A stretch of 40,076 nt of DNA from Prevotella disiens JCM 6334 = ATCC 29426 (GTDB taxonomy: Bacteria > Bacteroidota > Bacteroidia > Bacteroidales > Bacteroidaceae): contig NZ_BAIS01000024.1 in the NCBI RefSeq assembly GCF_000613345.1, positions 1-40,076 on the forward strand. The letters are read 5' to 3'. Shown here in pieces: positions 32,939-40,076 of the stretch. Position numbers and translations under genes: made by a program. Each line of letters opens with the position of its first letter. Position 1 is the first letter of the stretch. The notes beneath the pieces were generated by a model that was given only the letters and a program-made list of their open reading frames with translations, was not told where the DNA came from and did not search any database.

Positions 32939-33522
32939 TTTGCGTTAGCTTTATATTCCTTAATCTTTTTTGCTAGCATAACCCTAGCCTTATGGTATTG
33001 CGATGCCGATGTATCTGCCTTGATGTCAAGAATTTCAGAAATTTCTTTATGCGAATATCCCTCAATGACATAGAGATTGAACACAGTTTGATAACCTTGC
33101 GGTAAACTTCTTATTAACTCAAGAAGAATCTCTTCGTTCATTCCGTCTGTATTAGGTTCACTATCGTCATCGTCAGTCGCCATTCCTTCAATTGCTAACC
33201 TCATTGCGTTTTGTCGGCGCAACTCCTCAATTGATAAGTTGATTGCTATTCTGCGCAACCAAGCTTTTAAAGACCCTATGCCGTTATATTGAAACGTATC
33301 AATTTTGGTGTAAGCCTTGATAAAAACTTCTTGCAACACATCTTTAGCAACTTCGTCATCAGCAATGTATCGACAGCAGATTGCATAAAGGTAGCCAGAA
33401 AAGGCTGCATATAATTTATCCATAGCCACAGCCTCACCGCGTCTAAACATTGCTACTATAGCTTCTTCTTTCTCTTGTACTATCAAAGCAATCACTGCAG
33501 CGGTGAATTCACCAAAGGACAA
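32935..33522 (-). CDS. ECF (sigma-70 family) RNA polymerase sigma factor
   Basis: Region 2 (about residues 24-95) shows DVLQEVFIKAYTKIDTF and LKAWLRRIAINLSIEELRR. Region 4 (about 130-185) shows LPQGYQTVFNLYVIEGYSHKEI with ILDIKADTSASQYHKARVML as the recognition helix. It recruits RNA polymerase to stress- or envelope-responsive promoters. The start is unclear: the frame opens with TTG at 33522, a GTG lies at 33495 and another TTG at 33486. The first ATG (33453) would cut into region 2.1 (AIVAMFRRGEAVAMDKLY). The TTG at 33486 gives the N-terminus closest to family length. The downstream anti-sigma-like gene overlaps by 4 nt. Confidence 0.9.
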   Translation of the reverse strand: MSFGEFTAAVIALIVQEKEEAIVAMFRRGEAVAMDKLYAAFSGYLYAICCRYIADDEVAKDVLQEVFIKAYTKIDTFQYNGIGSLKAWLRRIAINLSIEELRRQNAMRLAIEGMATDDDDSEPNTDGMNEEILLELIRSLPQGYQTVFNLYVIEGYSHKEISEILDIKADTSASQYHKARVMLAKKIKEYKANAK

Positions 33523-33746
33523 GTTTCAACTTATTATGAAAAAAATGCCTAAGGGTTTGAAAACACCCAGCTTTTGTTTTAATCCCTGAGGAATTGTTAC
33601 TAACTAAATGCAAAAATAGACATTTCCTTGCCATTACAACGCAAAAAGATGTTAAATAAAGATTTTTTCTTAGTTCATAGGCAAGGTTTTTGCGATTGAA
33701 GCATTATATAGTCAAACGAAGAAAATTTACAAAGGCATGAAATCGT

Positions 33747-34370
33747 ATGATTAAATATAAGAATAAAGTCGTGTCAGCTGCTTACGCACTGATAATCTCA
33801 ATGGGACTTGTGTCATGCAATATGACCAATGATAAACAATAAATGGGTCTTAGCCCAAAAGAAAAGCAAGAAGCATTTCAAGAAGCAAAAGGCGAATATA
33901 AAGGTTTTGTTTATTTTAATGACAGAAAAACAAGCGACAATGTTCTTACATTAGATTCAGCCGAGGTAACCATAAATATCCTAACCGATAGTACAATGGT
34001 TATTCACGATATGCCTTCAAAAGTATTGGTTGCAAAAGTAGCACCAAGCAATTTGAAAACTGCCGTAACAAAATATGGTAAATTCGATATAAATTACAAA
34101 ATTGACTTCGCAGAGGTTGACCCTATAAAGATGGTGGTAGCGCCATTGCCTATTTCATTTAATGTGAATTACATTGGGACAACGAAAAAATATGAAACAG
34201 GATTCCTAGGATTCCTCTTTAACAGAAAAGTTTCTGGAGCTGCTTTAAAACGCGGAATATTGATGATGCAAATTATTCAATCAAAAATAATGTTATTAGA
34301 TGGAACAACTGAAACAAACATGGCAAGTAGAAACTTCATAAAGTTTAAATTGTCAAAAGTTGTAAGATAA
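33747..34370 (+). pseudogene. DUF4840-like lipoprotein split by an in-frame TAA
   Basis: A frame from the ATG at 33747 encodes a lipoprotein signal (SAAYALIISMGLVSCN, Cys 25), then NMTNDKQ, then TAA at 33840-33842. The same frame continues with an ATG directly after the stop (33843) through MGLSPKEKQEAFQEAKGEYK to 34370. The 175-aa second part has the layout of Prevotella/Bacteroides DUF4840 lipoproteins (G-x-Y-x-G-x-x-x-x-N, TDSTMVIHDMPSKVL), an assignment from memory. A single base change to a sense codon would give an intact 207-aa lipoprotein. As read, the mature domain would lack its export signal unless ribosomes restart or read through. Function unknown. Confidence 0.7.
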
Positions 34371-34589
34371 GAGTAAGTCGAAACAAAATGAAAGAAAGAA
34401 GACGACGAACTCACAAAAATGAAATTAGAAAATGAATAAGTAATAATAAAATCCTTTTTAAATTTTTTTCTGATGTTAATATCTAAGATGGTATACTGAC
34501 AATTTGCCAAACTCTTAGAGAGAAGCAAAACAAATCAGTGATGACAAGTTTTACGGCAATACATTAAATTGCCGCTTCGCTATAACAGA

Positions 34590-34626
34590 AAAGGGACAAA
34601 TCAGTGATGATGAGTCCTTTTTTTTA
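34590..34626 (+). terminator. Probable terminator upstream of the dxs promoters
   Basis: AAAAGGGAC (about 34589-34597) pairs with GTCCTTTTT (34613-34621) with one G-T pair, followed by a T-run. Confidence 0.6.
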
Positions 34627-34743
34627 TGATTATAGGTCAAGAAAAAAGAATATGCCAAGCAAGATTAATTACAATTTACATCGCTTTTGGCAGTCTAAAA
34701 ATAATTGCACTGCTTTTTATTTGGAAAAATGTTCTAATTGCAG

Positions 34744-34886
34744 TATCTTTGCATAAGATATAGCTGCACTCAGCAATGTTCAAACAAGTTTGCATTGCAC
34801 TCATTGGCAATATCTTTGCATAAGATATAGCTGCACTCAGCAATGTTCAAACAAGTTTGCATTGCACTCGTTGGCAATATCTTTGC
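34744..34886 (+). repeat. 67-bp tandem duplication that triplicates the dxs promoter
   Basis: Unit 1 (34744-34810) and unit 2 (34811-34877) differ at one base (CTCATTGG versus CTCGTTGG), and a third partial copy TATCTTTGC starts at 34878. Each unit begins with a -7 element TATCTTTG and carries TTTG 18 nt ahead of the next one. Thus three -33/-7 pairs result: TTTG about 20 nt before 34744, and 18 nt before 34811 and 34878. The last would start transcription about 15 nt ahead of the dxs ATG. Confidence 0.85.
34856..34885 (+). promoter_or_regulatory. Proximal dxs promoter
   Basis: TTTG (34856-34859) and TATCTTTG (34878-34885) are spaced by 18 nt. It is the copy nearest to the gene; two similar promoters lie 67 and 134 nt upstream. 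Confidence 0.7.
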
Positions 34887-34907
34887 GAAACTTATCACGT
34901 TATAATA

Positions 34908-36851
34908 ATGTCGAACGATAATAATTTCAAAATTTTAAACAAGATAGACTCGCCTTCCGATTTGCGAAAGCTAAGCATTGACGAGTTACCGCTACTTTGT
35001 GATGAGTTGCGAAAAGACATTATCCAAGAGGTTGCAGTCAATCCTGGTCATCTTGGTTCGAGCCTTGGTGCAACCGAAATAACAGTAGCATGCCATTATG
35101 TGTTTAATACTCCCGAAGATAGAATCGTATGGGACGTAGGTCATCAAGCTTACGGTCACAAAATACTTACGGGAAGACGTGAACGCTTTTGCGAAAACAG
35201 AAAATTAGGCGGTCTCATGCCTTTTCCTTCTCCAAAAGAAAGTACTTTTGACACTTTTACCTGTGGTCATGCTTCCAATTCCATTTCGGCAGCATTAGGA
35301 ATGGCAGTAGCAGCAAAGATGACTCATCACCCAGAGCGTCATGTTGTAGCTATTATTGGCGATGGAGCCATGAGTGGAGGATTAGCATTCGAAGGGCTTA
35401 ACAATGTCTCAAGCCAACCTAACGATTTGCTTATTATATTGAATGACAACGATATGTCGATTGATAGAGCAGTTGGAGGAATGCAACAATACTTGATAAA
35501 TCTTGATACAAACGACACTTACAACCGTATTAGATTCAAGGCATCAGAATGGTTAAAGGCAAAAGGGCTACTTAATGATGAAAGACGCAAAGGAATTATC
35601 CGACTGAATAATGCGATAAAATCAGCACTTTCACAACAGCAAAATCTCTTCGAAGGAATGAATATTCGTTATTTCGGTCCCTTCGATGGCAATAATGTGA
35701 TTGAAGTAGTCAGACTTTTGCGTCAATTAAAGAACATGAAAGGGCCTAAACTTCTCCACCTCCATACTGTGAAAGGAAAGGGATACGAGCCTGCTGAGAA
35801 AAGTGCCACCATTTGGCATGCACCAGGAAAGTTTGACCCAGAAACGGGAGAACGTGTCGTTCAAGACACAAACAATAAGCCACCAAAGTTCCAACATGTC
35901 TTTGGAAAAACGCTTTTGGAATTAGCAAAACAAAATCCACACATCGTAGGAGTAACCCCAGCCATGCCGTCGGGTTGTTCTATGAACATCATGATGAAAG
36001 AAATGCCTGAACGTTCATTCGATGTAGGAATTGCAGAGGGACACTCTATCACTTTTTCAGCAGGTATGGCGAAAGACGGTTTGCAACCATTCTGTAACAT
36101 ATATAGTTCGTTTGCACAACGAGCTTACGATAATATCATTCACGATGCAGCTATCTTAAATCTCCCTGTCGTACTTTGTATCGACCGTGCAGGGCTTGTT
36201 GGTGAAGACGGAGCAACGCATCATGGTTCCTTTGATTTAGCTTATTTGCGCCCCATTCCTAACGTTACCATAGCATCGCCTATGAACGAACATGAGTTAC
36301 GCCGATTGATGTACACCGCACAATTGCCTGATAAAGGATTTTTCGTAATTCGATATCCACGTGGAGGGGGTGTTTTAGTGGATTGGGAATGCCCATTTGA
36401 AGAAATAAAAGTGGGAATAGGACGCAAACTTTATGATAAAACAATAAGGAATTTCGCTGAAAACAATGTTGCTATTCTTACGATTGGGCCTATCGGAAAC
36501 GATGCTTTATCATCAATAAAAGAAATAGAACAAGAAGGAAAATACAAGGGGCGCATTGCTCATTATGACATGCGCTTCTTGAAACCAATAGACGAAAGTA
36601 TTCTCGAAGAGGTGGGAAAAAACTTCAAACATATCATTACCATAGAAGATGGTGTACGCAATGGAGGACTGGGAACGGCGGTTATGGAATGGTTGAACGA
36701 CCATGAATATTTCCCACACATACAAAGATTGGGTATTCCTGACAAATTCATAGAACAAGGAACTGTTCAACAACTCCGACAAATATGCGGAATTGACAAA
36801 GAAAATATTAAGCAACAAATTGAAAACAAGTTGCAAAAAGTAGCTAATTAA
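34908..36851 (+). CDS. dxs: 1-deoxy-D-xylulose-5-phosphate synthase
   Basis: At 647 aa, Dxs condenses pyruvate and glyceraldehyde-3-phosphate to DXP, the first step of the MEP isoprenoid pathway, and also feeds thiamine and pyridoxal synthesis. Visible: [11 protein letters not shown], the thiamine-diphosphate motif from [16 protein letters not shown] to NDNDMSID, the transketolase pyrimidine-binding region (about 325-490) with [17 protein letters not shown], and the C-terminal transketolase domain. Length and motifs are complete. The frame opens at 34857, but that extension runs through the promoter repeat, so the ATG at 34908 ([11 protein letters not shown]) is chosen. trkA begins 3 nt after the stop, giving the dxs-trkA-trkH order I know from other Bacteroidales. 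Confidence 0.97.
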   Translation: MSNDNNFKILNKIDSPSDLRKLSIDELPLLCDELRKDIIQEVAVNPGHLGSSLGATEITVACHYVFNTPEDRIVWDVGHQAYGHKILTGRRERFCENRKLGGLMPFPSPKESTFDTFTCGHASNSISAALGMAVAAKMTHHPERHVVAIIGDGAMSGGLAFEGLNNVSSQPNDLLIILNDNDMSIDRAVGGMQQYLINLDTNDTYNRIRFKASEWLKAKGLLNDERRKGIIRLNNAIKSALSQQQNLFEGMNIRYFGPFDGNNVIEVVRLLRQLKNMKGPKLLHLHTVKGKGYEPAEKSATIWHAPGKFDPETGERVVQDTNNKPPKFQHVFGKTLLELAKQNPHIVGVTPAMPSGCSMNIMMKEMPERSFDVGIAEGHSITFSAGMAKDGLQPFCNIYSSFAQRAYDNIIHDAAILNLPVVLCIDRAGLVGEDGATHHGSFDLAYLRPIPNVTIASPMNEHELRRLMYTAQLPDKGFFVIRYPRGGGVLVDWECPFEEIKVGIGRKLYDKTIRNFAENNVAILTIGPIGNDALSSIKEIEQEGKYKGRIAHYDMRFLKPIDESILEEVGKNFKHIITIEDGVRNGGLGTAVMEWLNDHEYFPHIQRLGIPDKFIEQGTVQQLRQICGIDKENIKQQIENKLQKVAN

Positions 36852-36854
36852 GTT

Positions 36855-38194
36855 ATGAAGATAATTATTGCAGGCGCATACGCCATTGGAACTTATCTTG
36901 CACAATTCCTATCTCGCAATAAGTACGACATCATTCTTATCGATGAATTGCCCGAAAACTTAGAGAAAATTGGGCAAAACTATGACCTTCTTACATTGGA
37001 AGGTAAATCAACGAGTATTAATGTATTAAAACAAGCTGGCGCAAAGCATGCCGACTTATTTATTGCCGTCAATCCAAAAGAAACCGATAACATAACAGCT
37101 TGCACCATGCTCACCACCTTGGTGCCAAAAAAACAGTTGCAAAGATTGATAATCCTGAATATATGGAGCCTCAAAACCAAGAGTTTTTTAAACGATTGGG
37201 CATTGATAGACTTATTTATCCTGAACTATTGGCGGCTAAAGATATTATTAATGGGTTGAAAATGTCATGGGTTCGCCAACGTTGGGACGTTCATGGTGGT
37301 GCATTGGTCATGCTCGGCATCAAATTAAGAGAAACTTGTAAAATATTAGACCGCCCATTAAAAGATATTAGTGGACCTTCTGACCCTTACCATATCGTAG
37401 CAATTAAACGCCATAACGAAACCATTATTCCTAATGGTGAAGACACTTTGCAAAAAGAAGATTTAGCTTATTTCATGACTCAGAAGGAGTACATTCCTTA
37501 TATGCGCAAGATTACAGGCAAGGAAAACTATGTTGATATTAAAAATGTCATGATAATGGGTGGTGGACGCACAGCGGTTCGCAGTGTGAAAATCATACCT
37601 GAGTACATGAATGTGAAGGTAATAGAAACCAATCCCGACCGTTGTGAATACTTAAACGAAATGTTTGATGAAGACCAACTAGTGATAAATGGTGATGGTC
37701 GCGATACTAATCTTTTGGTTGAAGAAGGCATTCGTCATACACAAGCTTTTGTTGCGCTAACTCCTAATGCCGAAACCAATATTCTTGCCTGTATGGCTGC
37801 CAAGACTTTTGGTGTAAAAAAGACTATTGCATCAGTTGAAAACTTCGATTACATAGACATGGCTGCGAAACTTGATATTGGTACGATTATAAACAAAAAG
37901 GCGATTGCAGCCAGCTACATTTACCAAATGTTACTTGATGCCAACGTAGATAATGTTCGTTTCCTTATGGCTGTTGATGCTGATGTTGCTGAATTTATTC
38001 CTGTTCAAGGCTCAAAAATCACTCGCAAACCTATCAAAGATATTCAACTCCCAAGTGGTATGACTATCGGCGGACTCGTTAGAAATGAAGTAGGAATGCT
38101 TGTTTCTGGTAATACTCAAATAGAAGCTGGCGATATTGTGGTTGTTTTTTGCTACAATGTTAACAAAAAGAAAGTAGAACAATTATTTAATTAA
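36855..38194 (+). pseudogene. trkA: K+ uptake regulator TrkA, interrupted by a -1 frameshift
   Basis: TrkA is the cytosolic NAD(H)-binding gating subunit of the Trk potassium system. The first part (36855-about 37109) encodes the opening of RCK domain 1 and ends ETDNITACTM. The rest (AHHLGAKKTVAKIDNPEYM...) continues in another frame to 38194. ATG-CTC should read ATG-GCT-C, so one G is missing at 37109-37110; restoring it gives a full 446-aa protein with two TrkA_N/TrkA_C pairs (second Rossmann motif MIMGGGRTAVRSVKI). The first Rossmann motif reads GAYAIG instead of GxGxxG. Lying between intact dxs and trkH in one operon, it is probably functional in vivo and the gap may be a sequence error. 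Confidence 0.9.
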
Positions 38195-38204
38195 GCAGCT
38201 ATTT

Positions 38205-38210
38205 AGGAGG
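38205..38210 (+). promoter_or_regulatory. Shine-Dalgarno AGGAGG of trkH
   Basis: A full AGGAGG ends 4 nt before the ATG at 38215. Strong Shine-Dalgarno sites are uncommon in Bacteroidota and this is the clearest in the window, so it supports this start. Confidence 0.6.
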
Positions 38211-38214
38211 TATC

Positions 38215-39672
38215 ATGCTCAATCTAAAAACAATTTTCAAAATTTTAGGCTCACTTTTGTGGATAGAAGCAACGCTTTTAACGCTTTGCCTCTTTGTTGC
38301 AATGCTTTATCAAGGCGATGATATAATGGCTTTTGCATGGTCTATCCTCATAACTATTAGCTCTGGTTTAGGTTTTCGCCTACTGGGTCGCCATTCAAAC
38401 AATATTATTGAGCGTCGCGATGCCTATTTCGTGGTTGCCATAGCATGGGTAATTTTCTCATTATTTGGCACATTGCCATTCCTTATCAGTGGGTATATAG
38501 ACAATCTTACGAATGCTTTTTTTGAAACAATGTCGGGCTTTACCACTACGGGAGCTACCGTTATAGACTTTCCAGAGCACCTTCCTAAAGGATTATTATT
38601 TTGGCGTTCGCTTACACAATGGATTGGTGGATTGGGCATTGTGTTCTTTACCATTGCCATTCTTCCCTCACTTGTGGGTGGTTCTCTCAAGGTTTTTGCA
38701 GCCGAATCGACAGGTCCTATCAAGAGTAAACTTCACCCTCGTCTGAGTACGAGTGCCAAATGGATTTGGATAGTGTACCTTATTCTTACTATTGCTTGTA
38801 TTTTAAGCTACAAAGTGTGCGGAATGAATTGGTTTGATGCCTTCAATTATTCCATGACGAGTACTGCCACAGGTGGATTTGCAACGGAAAGCGGTTCAAT
38901 AGCTACCTTTAAATCGCCAGCGGAAGAGTATGTTTGTACGCTTTTCTGCTTTTTGGCGGGTGTAAACTTTACTTTGCTATACACTTCTGTGGCTGGTTTC
39001 AAGTTCAAACAATTTCTTAAAAATTCAGAATTTAAGTTTTATACGACTCTTGTTTTAGGTTTCAGCCTTTTTATCATGCTGGAACTTATTTTCCGCAATA
39101 ACTATGACGTTGAACACGCATTCCGTAGCTCTATATTTCAAGTAGTTTCTTTCATAACAACAACAGGTTTATTCAGCGATGATGCTGCAAAATGGCCTCA
39201 TGTAACATGGGTTATTTTAGCTGCTTGTATGTTCTTCGGTGGTTGTTCTGGTTCGACAAGTGGCGGATTTAAAAGCATTCGTGGCGTTATGCTGATAAAG
39301 ATTGTGCGCAATGAGTTCCGCCAAATTCTGCACCCCAATGCTGTTTTGCCTTTAAAAATAGACGGTTATAATGTTCAAATGTCTAAGCGTGTAACCCTTT
39401 TATCGTTCCTTGGACTTTATCTTTTCCTTACTTTGGTATGCGCTTTCACAATGATAGCTGCAGGAATAGACTCAACTAATTCTATTACAATAACACTTAG
39501 TTCGTTAGGAAATGTAGGTCCGGCATTAGGATTAGAGATTGGTCCGACAATGTCGTGGAACGAATTGCCCAATTTTGCAAAATGGATGGCATCGTTTTTG
39601 ATGTTGGTTGGTCGTCTAGAGTTGTTCACAGTCTTAGTACTTTTTTCTCCTTCTTTCTGGAAAGAGAATTAA
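38215..39672 (+). CDS. trkH: Trk-type potassium transporter membrane subunit
   Basis: The 485-aa K+ channel-like protein is built of four M1-P-M2 repeats. The pore loops are visible as TTTGATV (about 120), TATGGFATESGS (about 220), ITTTGLFSDDAA (about 315) and SLGNVGPALG (about 435), the four half-selectivity filters. Ten to twelve helices span the inner membrane. It partners with TrkA, whose gene ends 20 nt upstream. The start is supported by an AGGAGG site. A terminator-like hairpin directly follows. Confidence 0.95.
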   Translation: MLNLKTIFKILGSLLWIEATLLTLCLFVAMLYQGDDIMAFAWSILITISSGLGFRLLGRHSNNIIERRDAYFVVAIAWVIFSLFGTLPFLISGYIDNLTNAFFETMSGFTTTGATVIDFPEHLPKGLLFWRSLTQWIGGLGIVFFTIAILPSLVGGSLKVFAAESTGPIKSKLHPRLSTSAKWIWIVYLILTIACILSYKVCGMNWFDAFNYSMTSTATGGFATESGSIATFKSPAEEYVCTLFCFLAGVNFTLLYTSVAGFKFKQFLKNSEFKFYTTLVLGFSLFIMLELIFRNNYDVEHAFRSSIFQVVSFITTTGLFSDDAAKWPHVTWVILAACMFFGGCSGSTSGGFKSIRGVMLIKIVRNEFRQILHPNAVLPLKIDGYNVQMSKRVTLLSFLGLYLFLTLVCAFTMIAAGIDSTNSITITLSSLGNVGPALGLEIGPTMSWNELPNFAKWMASFLMLVGRLELFTVLVLFSPSFWKEN

Positions 39673-39676
39673 ACGA

Positions 39677-39718
39677 AACACCGCTTTTACAATTTATGCT
39701 TGTAAAGGCGGCGTTTTG
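39677..39718 (+). terminator. Terminator of the dxs-trkA-trkH operon
   Basis: CCGCTTTTACAA (39681-39692) pairs with TTGTAAAGGCGG (39700-39711) with one G-T pair, followed by CGTTTTG. The hairpin overlaps the last codons of the minus-strand gene at the window edge. Confidence 0.65.
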
Positions 39719-40076
39719 CTTTCCTTGTTTCTATTAAAAAAATCTTCTAAATCTGCTTTCAATCGTTTGTAAGGTTCACATTTATTGTACGCTACATTGC
39801 GCCTTAACATGGGAATAATATTCTCTACGCTGTGTGAATAGCTTGAAAGTTCGTTGCGTTGCTGCACTATGTGTACTGCATTTCTTTGAATTTCCGTTTC
39901 CATATCACGGATTAATCTATCGCAAACACGCTTTAATGCAGGCACAACCACATTGTCAAACAAATGATGACCTTGTATGTAAAGGTAAGTTGTTTGTGGT
40001 GTTACCCCCAAATGCTTTATATCTTCTTTCACTGCCAAATAACTTTCCTTTGCATCGGGGTAGTCTTTGTGGAACT
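39694..40076 (-). CDS. C-terminal part of an unrecognised protein (possibly DUF4435-like), running off the window
   Basis: The frame is open to the window edge, so only the last 126 residues are seen, beginning FHKDYPDAKESYLAVKEDIK. The ORF-internal TTG at 40038 is not a believable start. The visible part is helical and charged, with LYIQGHHLFDNVVVPALKRVC and a region rich in Arg/Lys/Glu, and no membrane segment or signal. The QGHHLFDNVV segment vaguely recalls the end of DUF4435 proteins of Bacteroides, but I would not rely on that. It is convergent with trkH, overlapping its terminator. Confidence 0.7.
   Translation of the reverse strand, partial: FHKDYPDAKESYLAVKEDIKHLGVTPQTTYLYIQGHHLFDNVVVPALKRVCDRLIRDMETEIQRNAVHIVQQRNELSSYSHSVENIIPMLRRNVAYNKCEPYKRLKADLEDFFNRNKESKTPPLQA

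Larger units (their letters stand above)
34371..34907. other. Intergenic region ahead of dxs: terminator and tandem promoters
   Basis: The 537-nt gap holds two copies of CAAATCAGTGATGA (34531-34544 and 34597-34610), a small GGCAAT/ATTGCC hairpin (34556-34574), a terminator (34590-34626), and the promoter tandem repeat (34744-34886). Between 34630 and 34720 I see nothing. Confidence 0.6.

Noticed and set aside
34531..34610. Direct repeat of CAAATCAGTGATGA, 66 nt apart, as an integration site
   Set aside because: Short and without an integrase or tRNA target nearby; one copy is simply part of the terminator hairpin.
1..40076. parS sites near parAB
   Set aside because: I looked for palindromes of the GTTTCACGTGAAAC type by eye and found no convincing match; a computed search could still find a divergent site.

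Overview
The window is a chromosomal segment of a Bacteroidota bacterium, most likely a Prevotellaceae (Prevotella/Alloprevotella-like) member of the Bacteroidales. The evidence is low-to-moderate GC, repeated TTTG-N18-20-TAnnTTTG promoters, the order parA-parB-DUF5683-lytic transglycosylase-relA/spoT divergent from surE-lpxB, a BspA-like leucine-rich-repeat surface protein, T9SS-like C-termini, a row of FKBP isomerases, and dxs-trkA-trkH. The species call is inference from gene content. No phage, plasmid, CRISPR, insertion-sequence transposase or restriction system is visible.

Layout. 1-6.1 kb (minus): a five-gene run parA, parB, DUF5683 protein, lytic transglycosylase, relA/spoT. 6.1-8.1 kb (plus): surE and a frameshifted lpxB. 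8.4-11.6 kb (minus): BspA-like protein. 12-15.5 kb (plus): a worn GIN-domain lipoprotein overlapped by a small secreted protein, then a 739-aa secreted multi-domain protein. 15.6-16.7 kb (minus): M28 lipoprotein peptidase. 17.2-18.9 kb (plus): frameshifted AspT/YidE-type transporter. 19-24.5 kb (minus): three FKBP isomerases, an Lrp/AsnC regulator and a GATase1-M19 dipeptidase fusion. 24.6-26 kb (plus): Sir2 deacylase and glutathione peroxidase. 26.4-28.1 kb (minus): Na/Pi cotransporter. 28.2-29.8 kb (plus): twice-frameshifted nucleoside kinase. 30.1 kb: tRNA-Gln. 30.5-31.2 kb: BI-1 family protein. 31.4-33.5 kb (minus): ECF sigma factor, anti-sigma-like membrane protein, small lipoprotein. 33.7-34.4 kb: lipoprotein gene with an in-frame stop. 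34.7-39.7 kb (plus): tandem promoters, dxs, frameshifted trkA, trkH. The right edge holds the 3' part of an unrecognised minus-strand gene.

Functionally this is mostly core physiology: chromosome partition, stringent response, lipid A synthesis, isoprenoid precursors, K+/phosphate/amino-acid transport, periplasmic folding, peptide breakdown and surface proteins. No new multi-gene system is evident. The most unusual signals lie between genes: (i) three arrays of 17-nt near-palindromes of the form CAAAA-N7-TTTTG at an exact 22-nt period; (ii) two MITE-like inverted-repeat elements whose ends carry a hairpin with compensatory base changes between copies; (iii) a 67-bp duplication that triples a promoter ahead of dxs.

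Caution: five single-base frameshifts hit four conserved genes (lpxB, AspT-type transporter, nucleoside kinase twice, trkA), and there is one internal stop (lipoprotein). As lpxB is normally essential, sequencing or assembly error is the simplest explanation for at least part of these, so they should be checked against reads before being called pseudogenes.
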